A DNA stretch of 64,000 bases from SHZI01 sp963698405 (GCA_963698405.1 CAVOQT010000017.1:508387-572386); one strand, 5' to 3'; counted from the stretch's first letter, positions 49,868-59,828 are shown. Notes: generated by a model from the sequence alone, not told the origin. A program made the numbers and translations.

Positions 49868-51100
49868 GTGATCAGCTACCAGGAAGCACTCGGCATCATT
49901 CTCGCCGAGTCGGCCGTGCTGGCCGAGCAAACTCTCCCGCTGCATGAGGCCTGCCATGCCGTCACCGCACAAGCGCTGCAGTCCCGCCTCGATGTACCTG
50001 CATTTGCCAACGCAGCGATGGATGGCTATGCCATATGCGCCGCCGATACCGCAGACGCGAGCGAACAGCAGCCGATCGTTCTGCCGGTAGCCGGTACCGT
50101 CGTGGCCGGTCTTGCACCGCCACGCGCAACACCTGGCCACGCCTGGGAAATCATGACCGGGGCACCGGTCCCGACCGGCCTCGATACCGTGCTACCCGTC
50201 GAGCGGGTGCCCGGGCATGTACAGGGTGGACCAACACCAGCCACGATCAGTCTCATCCAGCCCGTACCACCCGGCCAGAACGTGCGGCGGGCCAGTGAAG
50301 ATTTTCATCGTGGTCAGCTGGTGGTACCTGCAGGCACCCGACTTGCACCGCATCAGCTGATGGGACTGGCCGCCTGCGGCCTCGATGAAGTGCCGGTACG
50401 CAAAACGCCGCGTGTCGCGATACTCACCACCGGCAACGAACTGGCAAGTCGCGGCAGTGAACTGGCCAGTGGCCAGATACGCGATGCGAACGGACCATAC
50501 CTGAGCGCCTTGCTGCCGGAGCTCGGCATCAGCAGAACGACGCACATCGCTGCACCGGACAACAGCGAGGAGTTGCACAAGCACCTGGCCGGACTGATGG
50601 ATTCCTGCGACCTGATTCTCACCACCGGTGGTGTATCAGCTGGCCGACTCGATCTGATTCCCGCCGTGGTGCGCGCACTCGGCGGGGAGATCCTGTTTCA
50701 CAAGGTTGCCATCCGGCCGGGCAAACCGGTTCTTTATGCACGCCTGCCGAACGGCACACCGCTGTTTGGCCTGCCGGGCAATCCGCTGGCGGTGGTCGTC
50801 GGCATGCGCTTTTTCGTCATCCCGGCACTGCGCGCCATGCAAGGCCTCGCAGCGGAAATACACACGCCAGCCCTGTGCACGGAAGCAGTGCGCAGTCGCG
50901 GCACGCTGCGCTTCTTTGCCAAGGCCCATCGCTATCTGGACAGCGAGGCCCGCTGTCATGTGCAACTGCTGCCCGGACAGGAATCTTTCCGTATCGGATC
51001 GCTGTTGCAAGCCAACTGCTGGGCCGTGATTCCGGAAGGCGGTGAGTTGCTGCCCGCCGGTTCGGTTGTGATGACCGCCCCGCTGTATCCCGACGACTAA
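49868..51100 (+). CDS. moeA: Molybdopterin molybdenumtransferase
   Basis: Inserts molybdate into adenylated molybdopterin. 410 residues from a GTG start (VISYQEALGIILAES) with AGGA six bases upstream; this matches the family length, whereas the earlier in-frame ATG at 49748 adds 40 unrelated residues. Motifs: PAFANAAMDGYAI, PVAGTVVAGLAPP, IMTGAPVPTGLDTVLPVE, VAILTTGNEL, DANGPYLSALL, LILTTGGVSAGRLDLIP, RPGKPVLYARLPNGTPLFGLPGNPLAVVVGMRFFV. It faces the mobB gene tail to tail across a cluster of palindromic repeats. MoeA, MobB and the TorD-like protein together suggest an active Mo-cofactor economy, probably with MGD-type enzymes. Confidence 0.94.
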   Translation: MISYQEALGIILAESAVLAEQTLPLHEACHAVTAQALQSRLDVPAFANAAMDGYAICAADTADASEQQPIVLPVAGTVVAGLAPPRATPGHAWEIMTGAPVPTGLDTVLPVERVPGHVQGGPTPATISLIQPVPPGQNVRRASEDFHRGQLVVPAGTRLAPHQLMGLAACGLDEVPVRKTPRVAILTTGNELASRGSELASGQIRDANGPYLSALLPELGISRTTHIAAPDNSEELHKHLAGLMDSCDLILTTGGVSAGRLDLIPAVVRALGGEILFHKVAIRPGKPVLYARLPNGTPLFGLPGNPLAVVVGMRFFVIPALRAMQGLAAEIHTPALCTEAVRSRGTLRFFAKAHRYLDSEARCHVQLLPGQESFRIGSLLQANCWAVIPEGGELLPAGSVVMTAPLYPDD

Positions 51101-51120
51101 CGGGAGCGGAATCGCGGCTG

Positions 51121-51212
51121 GCAGGAGCGCCTTCAGGCGCGATCAGGGTTTTCGATCAGGTTGAATCGCGGCTGAAGCCGCTCCTACCGCCGCTCCTACC
51201 GCCGCTCCTACC
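51121..51212. repeat. REP-like cluster with tandem 12-bp tip units
   Basis: Between the convergent moeA and mobB genes. A variant arm GCAGGAGCGCCTTCAGGCGC.. at 51121-51143 faces ATCGCGGCTGAAGCCGCTCC.. at 51165-51188. The tip GCCGCTCCTACC is then repeated exactly three times in tandem (51177-51188, 51189-51200, 51201-51212). The cluster overlaps the 3' end of mobB, whose frame runs through it. Confidence 0.9.
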
Positions 51213-51709
51213 GGCAATCCAACCGATACCAAAACAAAATCCGCGATGGCGGGCAGATCAGCGCGCAGGAGCACGCGGCAGCGCTCCTCGGGCAACGGTA
51301 CATCGGAGACCACAGCCAGTATGGCGGGGTCGGTATCGGTGAGTCGCGGCGCCGGACTCTCGCTCCGCCGCACTTCGAGTCGTGGATGCGTGCCGTGCTT
51401 CCAGCCCTCCACCAGCACCAGATCCAGCGGGCCCATGTGAGCGAGCAGTTCTTCGAGACTGGCCGGCGGCTCATCGGCCAGTTCGCGGATATGCGCCCAG
51501 CGGGAGGCCGACGCGACGATCACTTCTGCCGCGCCGGCTGTCCGATGCAGGTAACTGTCTTTACCGGGATGGTCGATATCGAAGCTGTGGTGCGCGTGTT
51601 TGATGGTGCCCACCCGCCAGCCACGGCGGGTGAGCTCACGCACCAGATCGACGATCAGTGTGGTCTTGCCGGAATTCTTGTATCCGGCAACACCAAAAAC
51701 CCTGATCAG
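51143..51709 (-). CDS. mobB: Molybdopterin-guanine dinucleotide biosynthesis adaptor MobB
   Basis: P-loop GTP-binding protein supporting MobA in attaching GMP to molybdopterin. Walker A is FGVAGYKNSGKTTLIVDLVREL, with VGTIKHAHHSFDIDHPGKDSYLHRTAGA and LVLVEGWKHGTHPRLEVRR conserved. 188 residues, about 12-15 more than usual, because the C-terminus (VGAAVGAAVGAASAAIQPDRKP) is encoded by the repeat cluster at 51121-51212. No ATG or GTG fits; the natural N-terminus begins at a CTG (51707-51709) overlapping the HiPIP stop as CTGA. A CTG start, a base error, or an alternative upstream start are all possible. mobA is not in the window. Confidence 0.88.
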   Translation of the reverse strand: MIRVFGVAGYKNSGKTTLIVDLVRELTRRGWRVGTIKHAHHSFDIDHPGKDSYLHRTAGAAEVIVASASRWAHIRELADEPPASLEELLAHMGPLDLVLVEGWKHGTHPRLEVRRSESPAPRLTDTDPAILAVVSDVPLPEERCRVLLRADLPAIADFVLVSVGLPVGAAVGAAVGAASAAIQPDRKP

Positions 51710-52035
51710 GCCTTCTTCGCCCAGGCGCTGCACCAGCCGGCAGCGGCAACCAGCTTGCCCGGGAAGATCGCGCAGGGCCGATGAGCTTCGCCATCCTTGC
51801 CCTGGATCACCTGGCAATTGGCGCAGGTCTGGCCTGCTGCATAGCGGGCAGCGGCCGGATTCTTGGTATCAACTTTCGTCGCATCGGGCGTATAGAGCAG
51901 CGCCTTGGCAGACGGATCACTGACATCCAGGTGGGGCAGATCAGCAGCCGTGGCTGCATTCATCAGTACAGCACCGGCGGGTACCGCTACGGCAACGGTC
52001 GCGAGGAAACGGCGACGGGTAAATTCCTGACTCAT
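51706..52035 (-). CDS. High-potential iron-sulfur protein (HiPIP), Tat-exported
   Basis: 109-residue periplasmic electron carrier with one [4Fe-4S] cluster. The twin-arginine signal is FTRRRFLATVAVAVPAGAVLM with cleavage near ATA-AD. The four cluster cysteines are Cys71, Cys74, Cys88 and Cys102 (C-x2-C-x13-C-x13-C) in TCANCQVIQ, RPCAIF and GWCSAW, and GKLVAAAGWC is the usual end. HiPIPs shuttle electrons from the bc1 complex to reaction centres or oxidases; with the molybdenum genes beside it, a periplasmic molybdoenzyme partner is conceivable. Its stop overlaps the mobB start. The ATG at 52035 (MSQEFTRRRF) gives the correct signal. Confidence 0.92.
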   Translation of the reverse strand: MSQEFTRRRFLATVAVAVPAGAVLMNAATAADLPHLDVSDPSAKALLYTPDATKVDTKNPAAARYAAGQTCANCQVIQGKDGEAHRPCAIFPGKLVAAAGWCSAWAKKA

Positions 52036-52394
52036 TTTCAATTCCTTTCGGTTAGCTGAGCTTGTGCGCCCCGGCAACGTCCGGGGTGGCGCATCTTAGC
52101 AATGCCCTTCGCAAGGCGCATCCGGGAATCCCCGTGCTGCCAGCCGACACCTGCAGTGCGCCAACCACCGCTCGCGGTTACAAAAAGTTACAAAGCCCAC
52201 AAGCGCTCCGCATCACACATGAAAAATCATCTATCTGAATGATTGATATATGTTTTTTTAGCCTCACAATAGCCCGCAGAAAATCGTACATACATCCGGT
52301 TGGTGGATTGCAGCGAAGTGTCGATGGTATGGCTCTGCATGAGCATCTAGAGTTTGCTCGCTGCCCCGCACACCGAATTCCCTGAGGACTACGC
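52036..52394. promoter_or_regulatory. Divergent intergenic region with inverted repeat and candidate promoter for the RND operon
   Basis: 359 bases without a gene, locally AT-rich around 52190-52300, which contrasts with the surrounding GC-rich DNA. An inverted repeat, AATCAT at 52225-52230 and ATGATT at 52239-52244 with an 8-base loop, overlaps a TTGATA (52243-52248). CACAAT (52265-52270) lies 16 bases on, a plausible -35/-10 pair for the RND adaptor gene at 52395. The repeat could be an operator for a repressor encoded elsewhere. I see no terminator or small RNA. Confidence 0.35.
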
Positions 52395-53524
52395 ATGCGC
52401 ATCTTCGACCAGTTGACGAGCCGCCCCAAGTTCATCGCCTTCGGCCTCGCGGTACTGGTTGCACTGTGGCTGCTGTCCGGCATGTTCGGCAAGGAAGCCG
52501 TTACGCCAGACAGTACCGCCGAGAGCGAAACGGCAGCCGGAACGATGAGCGTGCAGTTCCAGGCACAGGTAGCACAACCCGTCACCCGCAACCTGAGCAT
52601 CTACGGACGGACCGCACCGGTACGCCAGGTGGAACTGAAGGTAGAAACCAGCGGGCGCGTCAGCGAACTGGGCGTGCGGCGCGGCGCCCTCGCCCGCAGC
52701 GGCGAGCTGCTGTTGAAGCTCGATCTGCGCGATCGTCAGGCCCGCCTGGAACAGGCGCGCGCCGGCGTCAACCAGCAGGAAGCTTCCTACAAGGGACAGC
52801 TTGAGCTGAAACCCAAAGGCTATGTATCAGATACACAGCTGGCTGAAACACTGGCCAAACTGGAAACCGCACGTGCCGAACTGACGCGTGCCGAACTCGA
52901 TCTCGACTACATGAGCGTTCGCGCACCGTTCAACGGCATGCTGCAGGAACGGAATGTCGAGATCGGCGACTATGTGCGTGCCGGCGATCCGGTCGCCACC
53001 TTTGTAGACAACACGCACCTGATCGTGACCGGCAGCATTGCCGAACAGGACGCAGGTTTCGTCCGCATCGGCACGCTCGCTACCGCACATCTGGTCACCG
53101 GTGAAGTGGTCAGCGGCAAGATCCGCTATATCGCACCGGTGGCCGACGAAGCCACGCGCACTTTCACGGTCGAACTGGAACTGCCGAATCCGGCCGGCAA
53201 GCTGCCGGCCGGCGTGACCACCGAGATGCGTATTCCGGCCGGCGTGGTTCTCGCCTACCTGGTGTCACCCTCCATACTCACGCTGGATGCCGAGGGCGAA
53301 CTCGGCATCAAGACCGTAGACGCAGCCGGCAAAGTGATTTTCACACCGCATCAGCATCGCGCAGTCCGGCACCAACGGCATCTGGGTTACCGGTCTGCCC
53401 GAGCAGGCCAACATCATCGTGGTCGGACAGGGCTATGTCTCGGCCGGTCAGGCCGTCAAGGCGGTGCCGGCTCAAAGCCGCCAGCGTGCCGGGTGACGGC
53501 CAGACCGCGATTCTGCGCCCATGA
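52395..53524 (+). CDS. RND periplasmic adaptor (one or two frameshifts)
   Basis: Membrane-fusion protein for the second RND pump. A signal-anchor helix (FIAFGLAVLVALWLLSGMF) is followed by VQFQAQVAQPVTRNLSIYGRTAPVRQVELKVETSGRVSELGVRRGALARSGELLLKLDLRDRQARLEQARAGV, the AcrA/MdtA lipoyl-hairpin pattern, then YMSVRAPFNGMLQERNVEIGDYVRAGDP and SIAEQDAGFVRIG. An inserted base near 53355 shifts into SGTNGIWVTGLPEQANIIVVGQGYVSAGQAVKAVP. The last residues are ambiguous: a stop at 53494-53496 in that frame, or, with one more shift, SVPGDGQTAILRP ending at a TGA overlapping the pump ATG at 53521. I use the latter because it gives a normal overlap. Confidence 0.85.
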
Positions 53525-56500
53525 ATGCACTGATCGATCTCTGCGTCAGCCGCAGCCGCGCGGTGCTGGTGGCACTGGTGGTGCTGCTGGCAGCCGGTGC
53601 AGTCGCCTATCGCAGCATCCCCAAGGAAGCCCAGCCGGACGTTGATTTCCCCTACATCAGCATCGGCGTGGTGCTGGACGGCGTTTCCGCAGAGGATTCA
53701 GAACGTCTGCTGGTCCGGCCGCTCGAACAGCAACTGCGCAACATCGAAGGCATCAAGGAAATGGTCGGCTCGGCGACCGAAAACCGCGCCTCGATCAGCC
53801 TCGAGTTCGAGCCGGAAATCAACATCGACCAGGCACTGACCAATGTCCGCGAGCGGGTCGATCGCGCCAAGGCCGAGCTGCCCGAAGATGCACGCGAACC
53901 GACCGTCAACGAGATCAAGTTCTCGCAGTTCGATCCGATGATGGTCATCAATCTGGGCGGTGACCTTCCGGAACGCAGCATGAATATCATCGCCCGCAGT
54001 CTGCAGGATCGGCTGCAGTCGGTAGACGGTGTACTCGAGGTCAACCTGGTCGGTATCCGTGACGAGGTGCTGGAGATCGTCATCGATCCACTCACCATGG
54101 AAAGTTACGGACTGTCACCAGCGGACGTGCTCAACTTCGTGCAGCGGAACAACCGGCTGGTTGCCGCTGGCTCACTGCAGTCGGAACAGGGTCGCTTTGC
54201 CGTCAATGTGCCCGGCCTGATCGAGTCACCCGAGGATCTGCTCAGCCTGCCGCTGAAGGTCGATGGTCAGAAAGTCGTGTACTTCCGCGATATCGCGCAG
54301 GTGCGGCGCACCTTCAAGGACCCGGAGAGCTACGCCCGCCTGAACGGCAACCCGGCTGTCGGCATCCGCATCGTACAGCGCAACGGATCGAACCTGCTGG
54401 ACGTGGCTGCCAACATCAAGCGCGTGGTGGCGGAAACACAGGCATCCTGGCCGCCCGGCATCACGCTGACCTACTCACGCGACAAGTCCATCTTCGTACG
54501 CGATGACGTCAACCAGCTGGTCAACGACGTGGTGGTCGCCGTACTGCTGGTGGTGATCTGTCTGATCGGCATCCTCGGCCTGCAGAATGCGCTGCTCGCC
54601 GGCATCTCCATTCCGGGCTCTTTCTGTGCGGCATTCCTGCTGATCGACATGGGCGACATGACCATGAACATGGTGGTGTTCTTCGGCCTGATCATGTCGG
54701 TGGGTCTGGTGGTGGATGGCGGCATCGTCGTCGTCGAGCTGGCCGATCGCCGCATGGCCGAGGGCCTGGACCGTCGCGTGGCCTATGCAGACGCTGCCAA
54801 GCGCATGGCCTGGCCGATCTTCGCCTCGATCTCAGCCACCATCGTGGCCTTCCTGCCGCTGATCTTCTGGCCCGGCCTGATCGGCAGTTTTCTCAAGTCG
54901 ATGCCGATCGTGCTGGTCTATACGTTGGTCGCATCGCTGCTCATCGCCATGTTCGTGGTGCCGGCGCTGGGTTCGATCTTTGGCCGCGCCGGACACCTCA
55001 CCCCGGAGAGCCGACAGCAGTTGATGCTGGCCGAGGTCGGCGATCTCAAGCAGATCGGCGGCTGGACCGGACGCTACCTGCGCATCGTCACCGGCGCAGT
55101 CAACCATCCCGGCCGCACCGTCAGCATGCTGACCGGCCTGCTGATCCTCGTGTTCATCACCTACGGTTTTCTCGGTCGTGGTGTCACGCTGTTCCCGCAC
55201 GTTGACCCTCCGCAGGGCAGCGTCGACATCCGTGCGCGTGGCGACCTCTCCATCCAGGAGAAAGACCGGCTGGTGCGTCTCGTGGAGCAGCGCATCTACG
55301 GTATCGAGGGCATCGAGACCGCGTACGCCAGCTCGGGCAAGGGCAACCAGGGTGCACCACCTGACCAGATCGGTTCGATCAGCCTGAATTTCAGCCACTG
55401 GGAAAACCGGCGCCCGGCTGCGGAGATCATTGCCGATATCCGGCAACGCACCGCAGATATCGCCGGACTGGTGATCGAACCGCGCTTGCCGGAAGCCGGT
55501 CCAATGCAGGGCAAACCGGTCAACATAGAGGCTTCGTCACCATCGCTGGATGCGCTGCGTGATGCAGTCACCAAGATTCACGCCGTACTGGCAAAGGTTC
55601 CCGGCGTACGCAATGCCGAGGATACCCAACCACTGCCGGGCATCGAATGGCGCATGGATGTCGATCGCGCGGAGGCAGCAAAATTCGGTGCCGACGTATC
55701 GCTGGTCGGCAGCATCATCCAGCTGGTCACCAACGGCATCAAGCTCGGCACCTACCGGCCCAATGATGCTGATGACGAAATCGATATCCGCGTACGTTTC
55801 CCGTCTGACAGCCGCAGCATCGATGCGCTGTCTGAACTGCGCATCCCGACGCGCTCGGGCAACGTACCGATCGGCACTTTCGTGACCCGCAAACCCGGTG
55901 TCGCCACACCCACCATCATGCGTACCGACATGCGCCGAACCATGCTCGTACAGGCTGACCTCGACCGTGGCGTACAGATCGATCCGGTACTGGCCAAAGT
56001 CACCGAGGCGCTGCCCTCGCCTCAATCTCGACCCCAGTGTCTCGATCCGCTTCAAGGGCGGCGCACAGACACAGCAGGAAACCGCGAGTTTCCTGGTCAA
56101 GGCCTTCCTGATCGGCCTGGGGCTGATCACGCTGATTCTGGTGGCCGAGTTCAACAGCCTGTTCCAGCCGCTGCTGGTGCTGACCGCGGTGGTGTTCTCC
56201 ACCGGCGGTGTGCTGATCGGGCTGCTGGTCACCGGACGGCCGTTCAGTCTGGTGAACTGCGGGATCGGCACGATTGCGCTGGCCGGCATCATCGTCAACA
56301 ACAACATCGTGCTGATCGACACCTACAACAAACTGGTTGAGGCCGGCATGGAAGCGCGCGAAGCGATACTGCGCACCTGCGCGCAGCGCCTGCGCCCGGT
56401 GCTGCTGACCAAGGTCGTGATGATTCTCGGCCTGTTCCCGATGGCGCTCGGCATGAACATCGACTTCCTCGACCGCCATATCACCTTCGGCAGCCCGAGC

Positions 56501-56677
56501 GGCCAGTGGTGGGCCGAGATGGCCACCGTGATCATCGGCGGCCTGACCTTCGCCTCGATACTGACGCTGATCCTGACGCCCAGCATCCTGATGCTCCAGG
56601 CCCACGTCGGCAGCTGGTGGCAGCAACGTCGCGGCCGGTCCGCAAGCGTCGGGCAGAGCGTCGACGCGACCGGCTGA
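53521..56677 (+). CDS. RND efflux pump inner-membrane subunit (one frameshift)
   Basis: Proton-driven RND transporter of about 1050 residues. MNALIDLCVSRSRAVLVALVVLLAAGAVAYRSIPKEAQPDVDFPYISIGVVLDGVSAEDSERLLVRPLE is a typical start. VFFGLIMSVGLVVDGGIVVVELADRRMAEG carries the proton-relay acids on TM4. IIVNNNIVLIDTYNKLVEAG and RPVLLTKVVMILGLFPMALG complete the second half. An inserted base near 56020 (CCCTCGCCTCAA in place of CCTCGCCTCAA) shifts the frame; LNLDPSVSIRFKGGAQTQQETASFL follows. This subtype, with the large SGQWWAEMATVIIGGL loop, is found in HAE1-like pumps of environmental gammaproteobacteria. Substrate unknown. The SAM hydrolase gene starts 2 bases after its stop. Confidence 0.9.
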
Positions 56678-56679
56678 AC

Positions 56680-57461
56680 GTGCCACAGCTCATCACACTG
56701 ACGACGGATTTCGGCCTCAAGGGGCCCTTCGTCGGGGTGATGAAGGGCGCCATCCTCAAGCGACTGCCGGATGCAGTCATCGTCGATCTCACGCACGAGA
56801 TTCCGGCCCACTGGCCGATCGAGGCGGGATTCTGGCTGGCTCGCAGCTACCAGTATTTCCCGGCCGGTACGGTGCATGTGGCGGTCGTGGATCCAGGCGT
56901 CGGCACACAGCGCAACATCATCGCCGGCGAGCTGGACGGTCATCTGTTCCTGGCTCCGGACAACGGCCTGCTGCAGCCCCTGCTCAGCCGGCCCGGTGCC
57001 AGCTGCCACCGCCTCGCTGAGAGCTGGCGCATGCAGCAAGGCTGGCCGATACCGAGCAATACCTTTCATGGCCGCGACATCTTTGCCCCGCTTGCAGCCG
57101 GTCTCGCGGCAGGTCTGTTTGGCATCCGCGACATCGGTCCGCCGGCTGGCGAACTGGTGCCCTCGCTGCTGGAAGATCCCCTGTGCAACGAGCACGAGAT
57201 ACGCGGCACGGTGGTGGCCATCGACAACTTCGGCAACCTGATCACCAACATCGATGCCGGGCTGCTGAACCGTCTGCGCAAGGCCGAAGTGCTGGCCGGT
57301 GGCCGACGCATGAGCTGTGCCAGACCTACGCCGAAGCGCAGCCCGGTGAGTTTCTCGCGCTGGTCAATTCATTCGGCGTGCTCGAGATCGCCCGCGCCGA
57401 AGGCAGCGCTGCCGAAGGCTGGGGCTGGCGCGGCGCTCCGGTACGTGGTCGCGCCGCGTGA
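56680..57461 (+). CDS. SAM hydrolase (adenosylmethionine hydroxide adenosyltransferase, DUF62 family; one frameshift)
   Basis: Member of the SAM-dependent halogenase/hydroxide adenosyltransferase fold; non-halogenating members hydrolyse SAM to adenosine and methionine. It starts at GTG (VPQLITLTTDFGLKGPFVGVMKGAILKRLPDAVIVDLTHEIP). Conserved parts: TVHVAVVDPGVGTQRNIIAGELDGHLFLAPDNGLL, FHGRDIFAPLAAGLA and AIDNFGNLITNI. A missing base near 57310 shifts the frame; corrected, it continues HELCQTYAEAQPGEFLALVNSFGVLEIARAEGSAAEG and stops at 57461. Length about 260 residues. There is no evidence for halogenase activity; the 22-residue fluorinase insert is not evident. It is translated with the RND pump, possibly only by position. 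Confidence 0.87.
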
Positions 57462-57477
57462 TCGCACTGTAACGACG

Positions 57478-57614
57478 ATCGCGGCTGAAGCCGCTCTACG
57501 GGGAGCGCGACGCCGTAGGAGCGGCTTCAGCCGCGATCCCATGTCCCGGTAGGAGCGCCTTCAGGCGCGATATTTGGTCAGAAGAATAAGATCGCGGCTG
57601 AAGCCGCTCCTACC
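57478..57614. repeat. REP-like cluster of four arms between the SAM hydrolase and glnS
   Basis: Four copies in alternating orientation: ATCGCGGCTGAAGCCGCTCT.. at 57478-57499, GTAGGAGCGGCTTCAGCCGC.. at 57515-57537, the variant GTAGGAGCGCCTTCAGGCGC.. at 57549-57571, and ATCGCGGCTGAAGCCGCTCC.. at 57591-57614. The last overlaps the glnS stop codon (57610-57612). The intergenic space between the two convergent genes is almost entirely repeat. Hairpins from such pairs can serve as transcript ends or mRNA stabilisers. Confidence 0.92.
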
Positions 57615-59318
57615 CTACCTCGAGCTTGGCCCAGGAGTCGCGCAGGGTGACGACGCGGTTGTAGACCGCGCGCGCAGCACTGTGCTCGCAACGATCTGCC
57701 ACAAAATACCCGAGACGCTCAAACTGCAGTACATCGCCCGCTGCAGTCGCCTGCAGCGCAGGCTCAAGCTGGCAGTTTGCAGCGAGCTGCAGTGAGCCGG
57801 GATTGAGGAAGCTCTTGAAGTCCTGGCCATCCGCATCGGCATCCGGACGCGGGACGGCAAACAGGCGGTCGTAGAGTCGCACTTCGGCTGGTATCGCATG
57901 CGCCGCGCTGACCCAGTGGATCGTGCCCTTCACCTTGCGTTCGGCACCGCTCATGCCACTGCGCGTCTCGGCATCGTAGCTGCAGTGCACTTCAGTGACC
58001 TGCCCCGCCGCATCCTTGATCGACGCTTCAACGCACTTGATGATGTAGCCATAGCGCAGTCGCACTTCGCCGCCCGGCTGCAGCCGGAAAAATTTCTTCG
58101 GCGGATTGCTCGGCAAAATCATCCTGCTCGATCCACAGTTCACGACCGAAGGGGATCTGCCGCTCACCCAGCTCGGGGCGATCGGGATGATTCACGGCCT
58201 GCAGCTGCTCGGTCTGGCCAGCCGGGTAATTCAGCAGCACCACTTTCAGCGGCTGCAACACCGCCATGGCACGCGGTGCCTGCCGGTTGAGTTCCTCGCG
58301 CACGCAGTTTTCCAGCAGGCTCATCTGGATCAGGTGCTCTTTCTTGGTCACGCCCGTGCGCTGCACGAAGTCGCGCAAGGCCGCCGGCGGATAACCGCGC
58401 CGGCGCATGCCGGCGATGGTCGGCATGCGCGGATCGTCCCAGCCCGACACATGCCCGAGCGCGATCAGCTCGGCCAGCTTGCGCTTGCTGGTCACCGTGA
58501 AGGCCAGGTTGAGCCGTGAAAACTCGATCTGGCGCGGCTTGGCCGGCAAGGGCAGCTGCGCGAGCAGCCACTCGTACAACGGGCGATGATCCTCGAACTC
58601 CAGCGTACACAGCGAATGGCTGATGCCTTCCAGCGCATCGGAAATCGTGTGCGCGAAGTCGTACATCGGATAGATGCACCAGGCATCGCCGGTACGCTGA
58701 TGGGCTGCCCGGCGAATCCGGTACAGCACCGGGTCGCGCAGGTTGATGTTCGGCGCGGCCATGTCGATCTTCGCGCGCAGCACATGCTGCCCGTCGGCGA
58801 ACTCACCGGCCCGCATGCGGTCGAACAGTTCAAGGTTCTCGGCCACGCTGCGCCCGCGATGCGGGCTCTCCCGGCCCGGTGCGGTCAGCGTGCCGCGATA
58901 TTCGCGCATCTGCTCCGCCGTGAGGCTGTCGACATAGGCCTTGCCAGCCTCGATCAACTGCAGGGCACAGGCATGGATCTTCGCGAAATAGTCCGAAGCA
59001 TGCGTCAGCCGGTCGCCCCAGTCGAAGCCGAGCCAGCGGACGCTATCGATGATCGAGTCCACATAGGCCTGATCTTCCTTGAGCGGATTGGTGTCGTCGA
59101 GACGCAGGAAGCAGCGCCCGCCCGTCTCGGCGGCGATGCCGAAATTCAGGCAGATCGACTTGGCATGACCGATGTGCAGGTAGCCGTTGGGCTCCGGCGG
59201 GAAGCGCGTCACGATCTCCCGGTGGCGTCCGCTGGCCAGATCATCGGCAACGATCTGGCGGATGAAATCGCGCCCCGGCGTCTTCTGCTGCGCTGCTCGT
59301 CGCGCTGGTGTCAGTCAT
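57610..59318 (-). CDS. glnS: Glutaminyl-tRNA synthetase (two frameshifts)
   Basis: Class I synthetase charging tRNA-Gln. About 569 residues. The HIGH motif is in FPPEPNGYLHIGHAKSICLNF and the KMSKS-type motif is VTSKRKLAEL. FLRLDDTNPLKEDQAYVDSI, CIYPMYDFAHTISDALEGISHSLCTLEFEDHRPLYEW and GWDDPRMPTIAGMRRRGYPPAALRDF are canonical, and the C-terminal anticodon-binding beta-barrels continue to SWAKLEVG. Two single-base insertions are present, near 59278 (GGGGCGCGATTT in place of GGGCGCGATTT) and near 58107 (GAGCAATCC in place of GAGAATCC). The ATG at 59318 is followed by a variable Ser/Ala tail, then DFIRQIV. Its TAG stop lies inside the repeat at 57591-57614. Direct GlnRS supports a gammaproteobacterial or related host. 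Confidence 0.95.
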
Positions 59319-59432
59319 GCGTGAACCGTCTCACAGATCAAGTGGCAGGATTTGGGTCGGGCACAGAAAGCCCGATATAGTTTTAACTGCTAAGATATTG
59401 ATTGTACATAAGTTTTTCAGGTGAACATCTGC

Positions 59433-59828
59433 ATGCGCCCGGTCCCGGATCGATTCTTCGCCGCCGTCCGTGCCTTGACCGTCGATGAACCGGCCAAGCA
59501 ACGGCTGATCACGGCCTACGTCGACCACCTCGAAACGCTGCACGTGGACGACATCCCCGAGTCCATTCGCCCGCGCTTTGAATCGCTGCGCAAGGCCATG
59601 CACAGCGTTCCACCGACCGAACGCGAAACCGCCGTCCAGGTTTCAGTCCGCAAGATGTCGCCGGCGGACGCCGGCCGCTACACCCTGTCGATCATCATGA
59701 TGTTCGCCGAACTGGTCCGCGTGAAAAACAGCGGCGAACGACTGAACAGCAGCGATGGCCCGAAGACCGGCATCTTTGCCCGCACCAGCAACAATATCCA
59801 CGTCCCGACCTTTCTCGCTCGGTCGTAA
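59433..59828 (+). CDS. Hypothetical protein, 131 residues
   Basis: Uncharacterised, probably soluble. MRPVPDRFFAAVRALTVDEPAKQRLITAYVDHLETLHVDDIPESIRPRFESLRKAMHS, then TERETAVQVSVRKMSPADAGRYTLSIIMMFAELVRVKNSG. Predicted mostly helical, no Cys, no signal peptide. The central helix pair (SIRPRFESL, ADAGRYTLSIIMMFAEL) looks like a small helical bundle. I do not recognise a family. A GTG 12 bases upstream is an alternative start. It lies between glnS (divergent) and the amidohydrolase (convergent), with its own AT-rich upstream region (59380-59420). Confidence 0.6.
   Translation: MRPVPDRFFAAVRALTVDEPAKQRLITAYVDHLETLHVDDIPESIRPRFESLRKAMHSVPPTERETAVQVSVRKMSPADAGRYTLSIIMMFAELVRVKNSGERLNSSDGPKTGIFARTSNNIHVPTFLARS

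Noticed and set aside
56680..57461. Fluorinase or chlorinase
   Set aside because: The sequence fits the common SAM hydroxide adenosyltransferases; I see no halogenase-specific insert and no organohalogen genes nearby.
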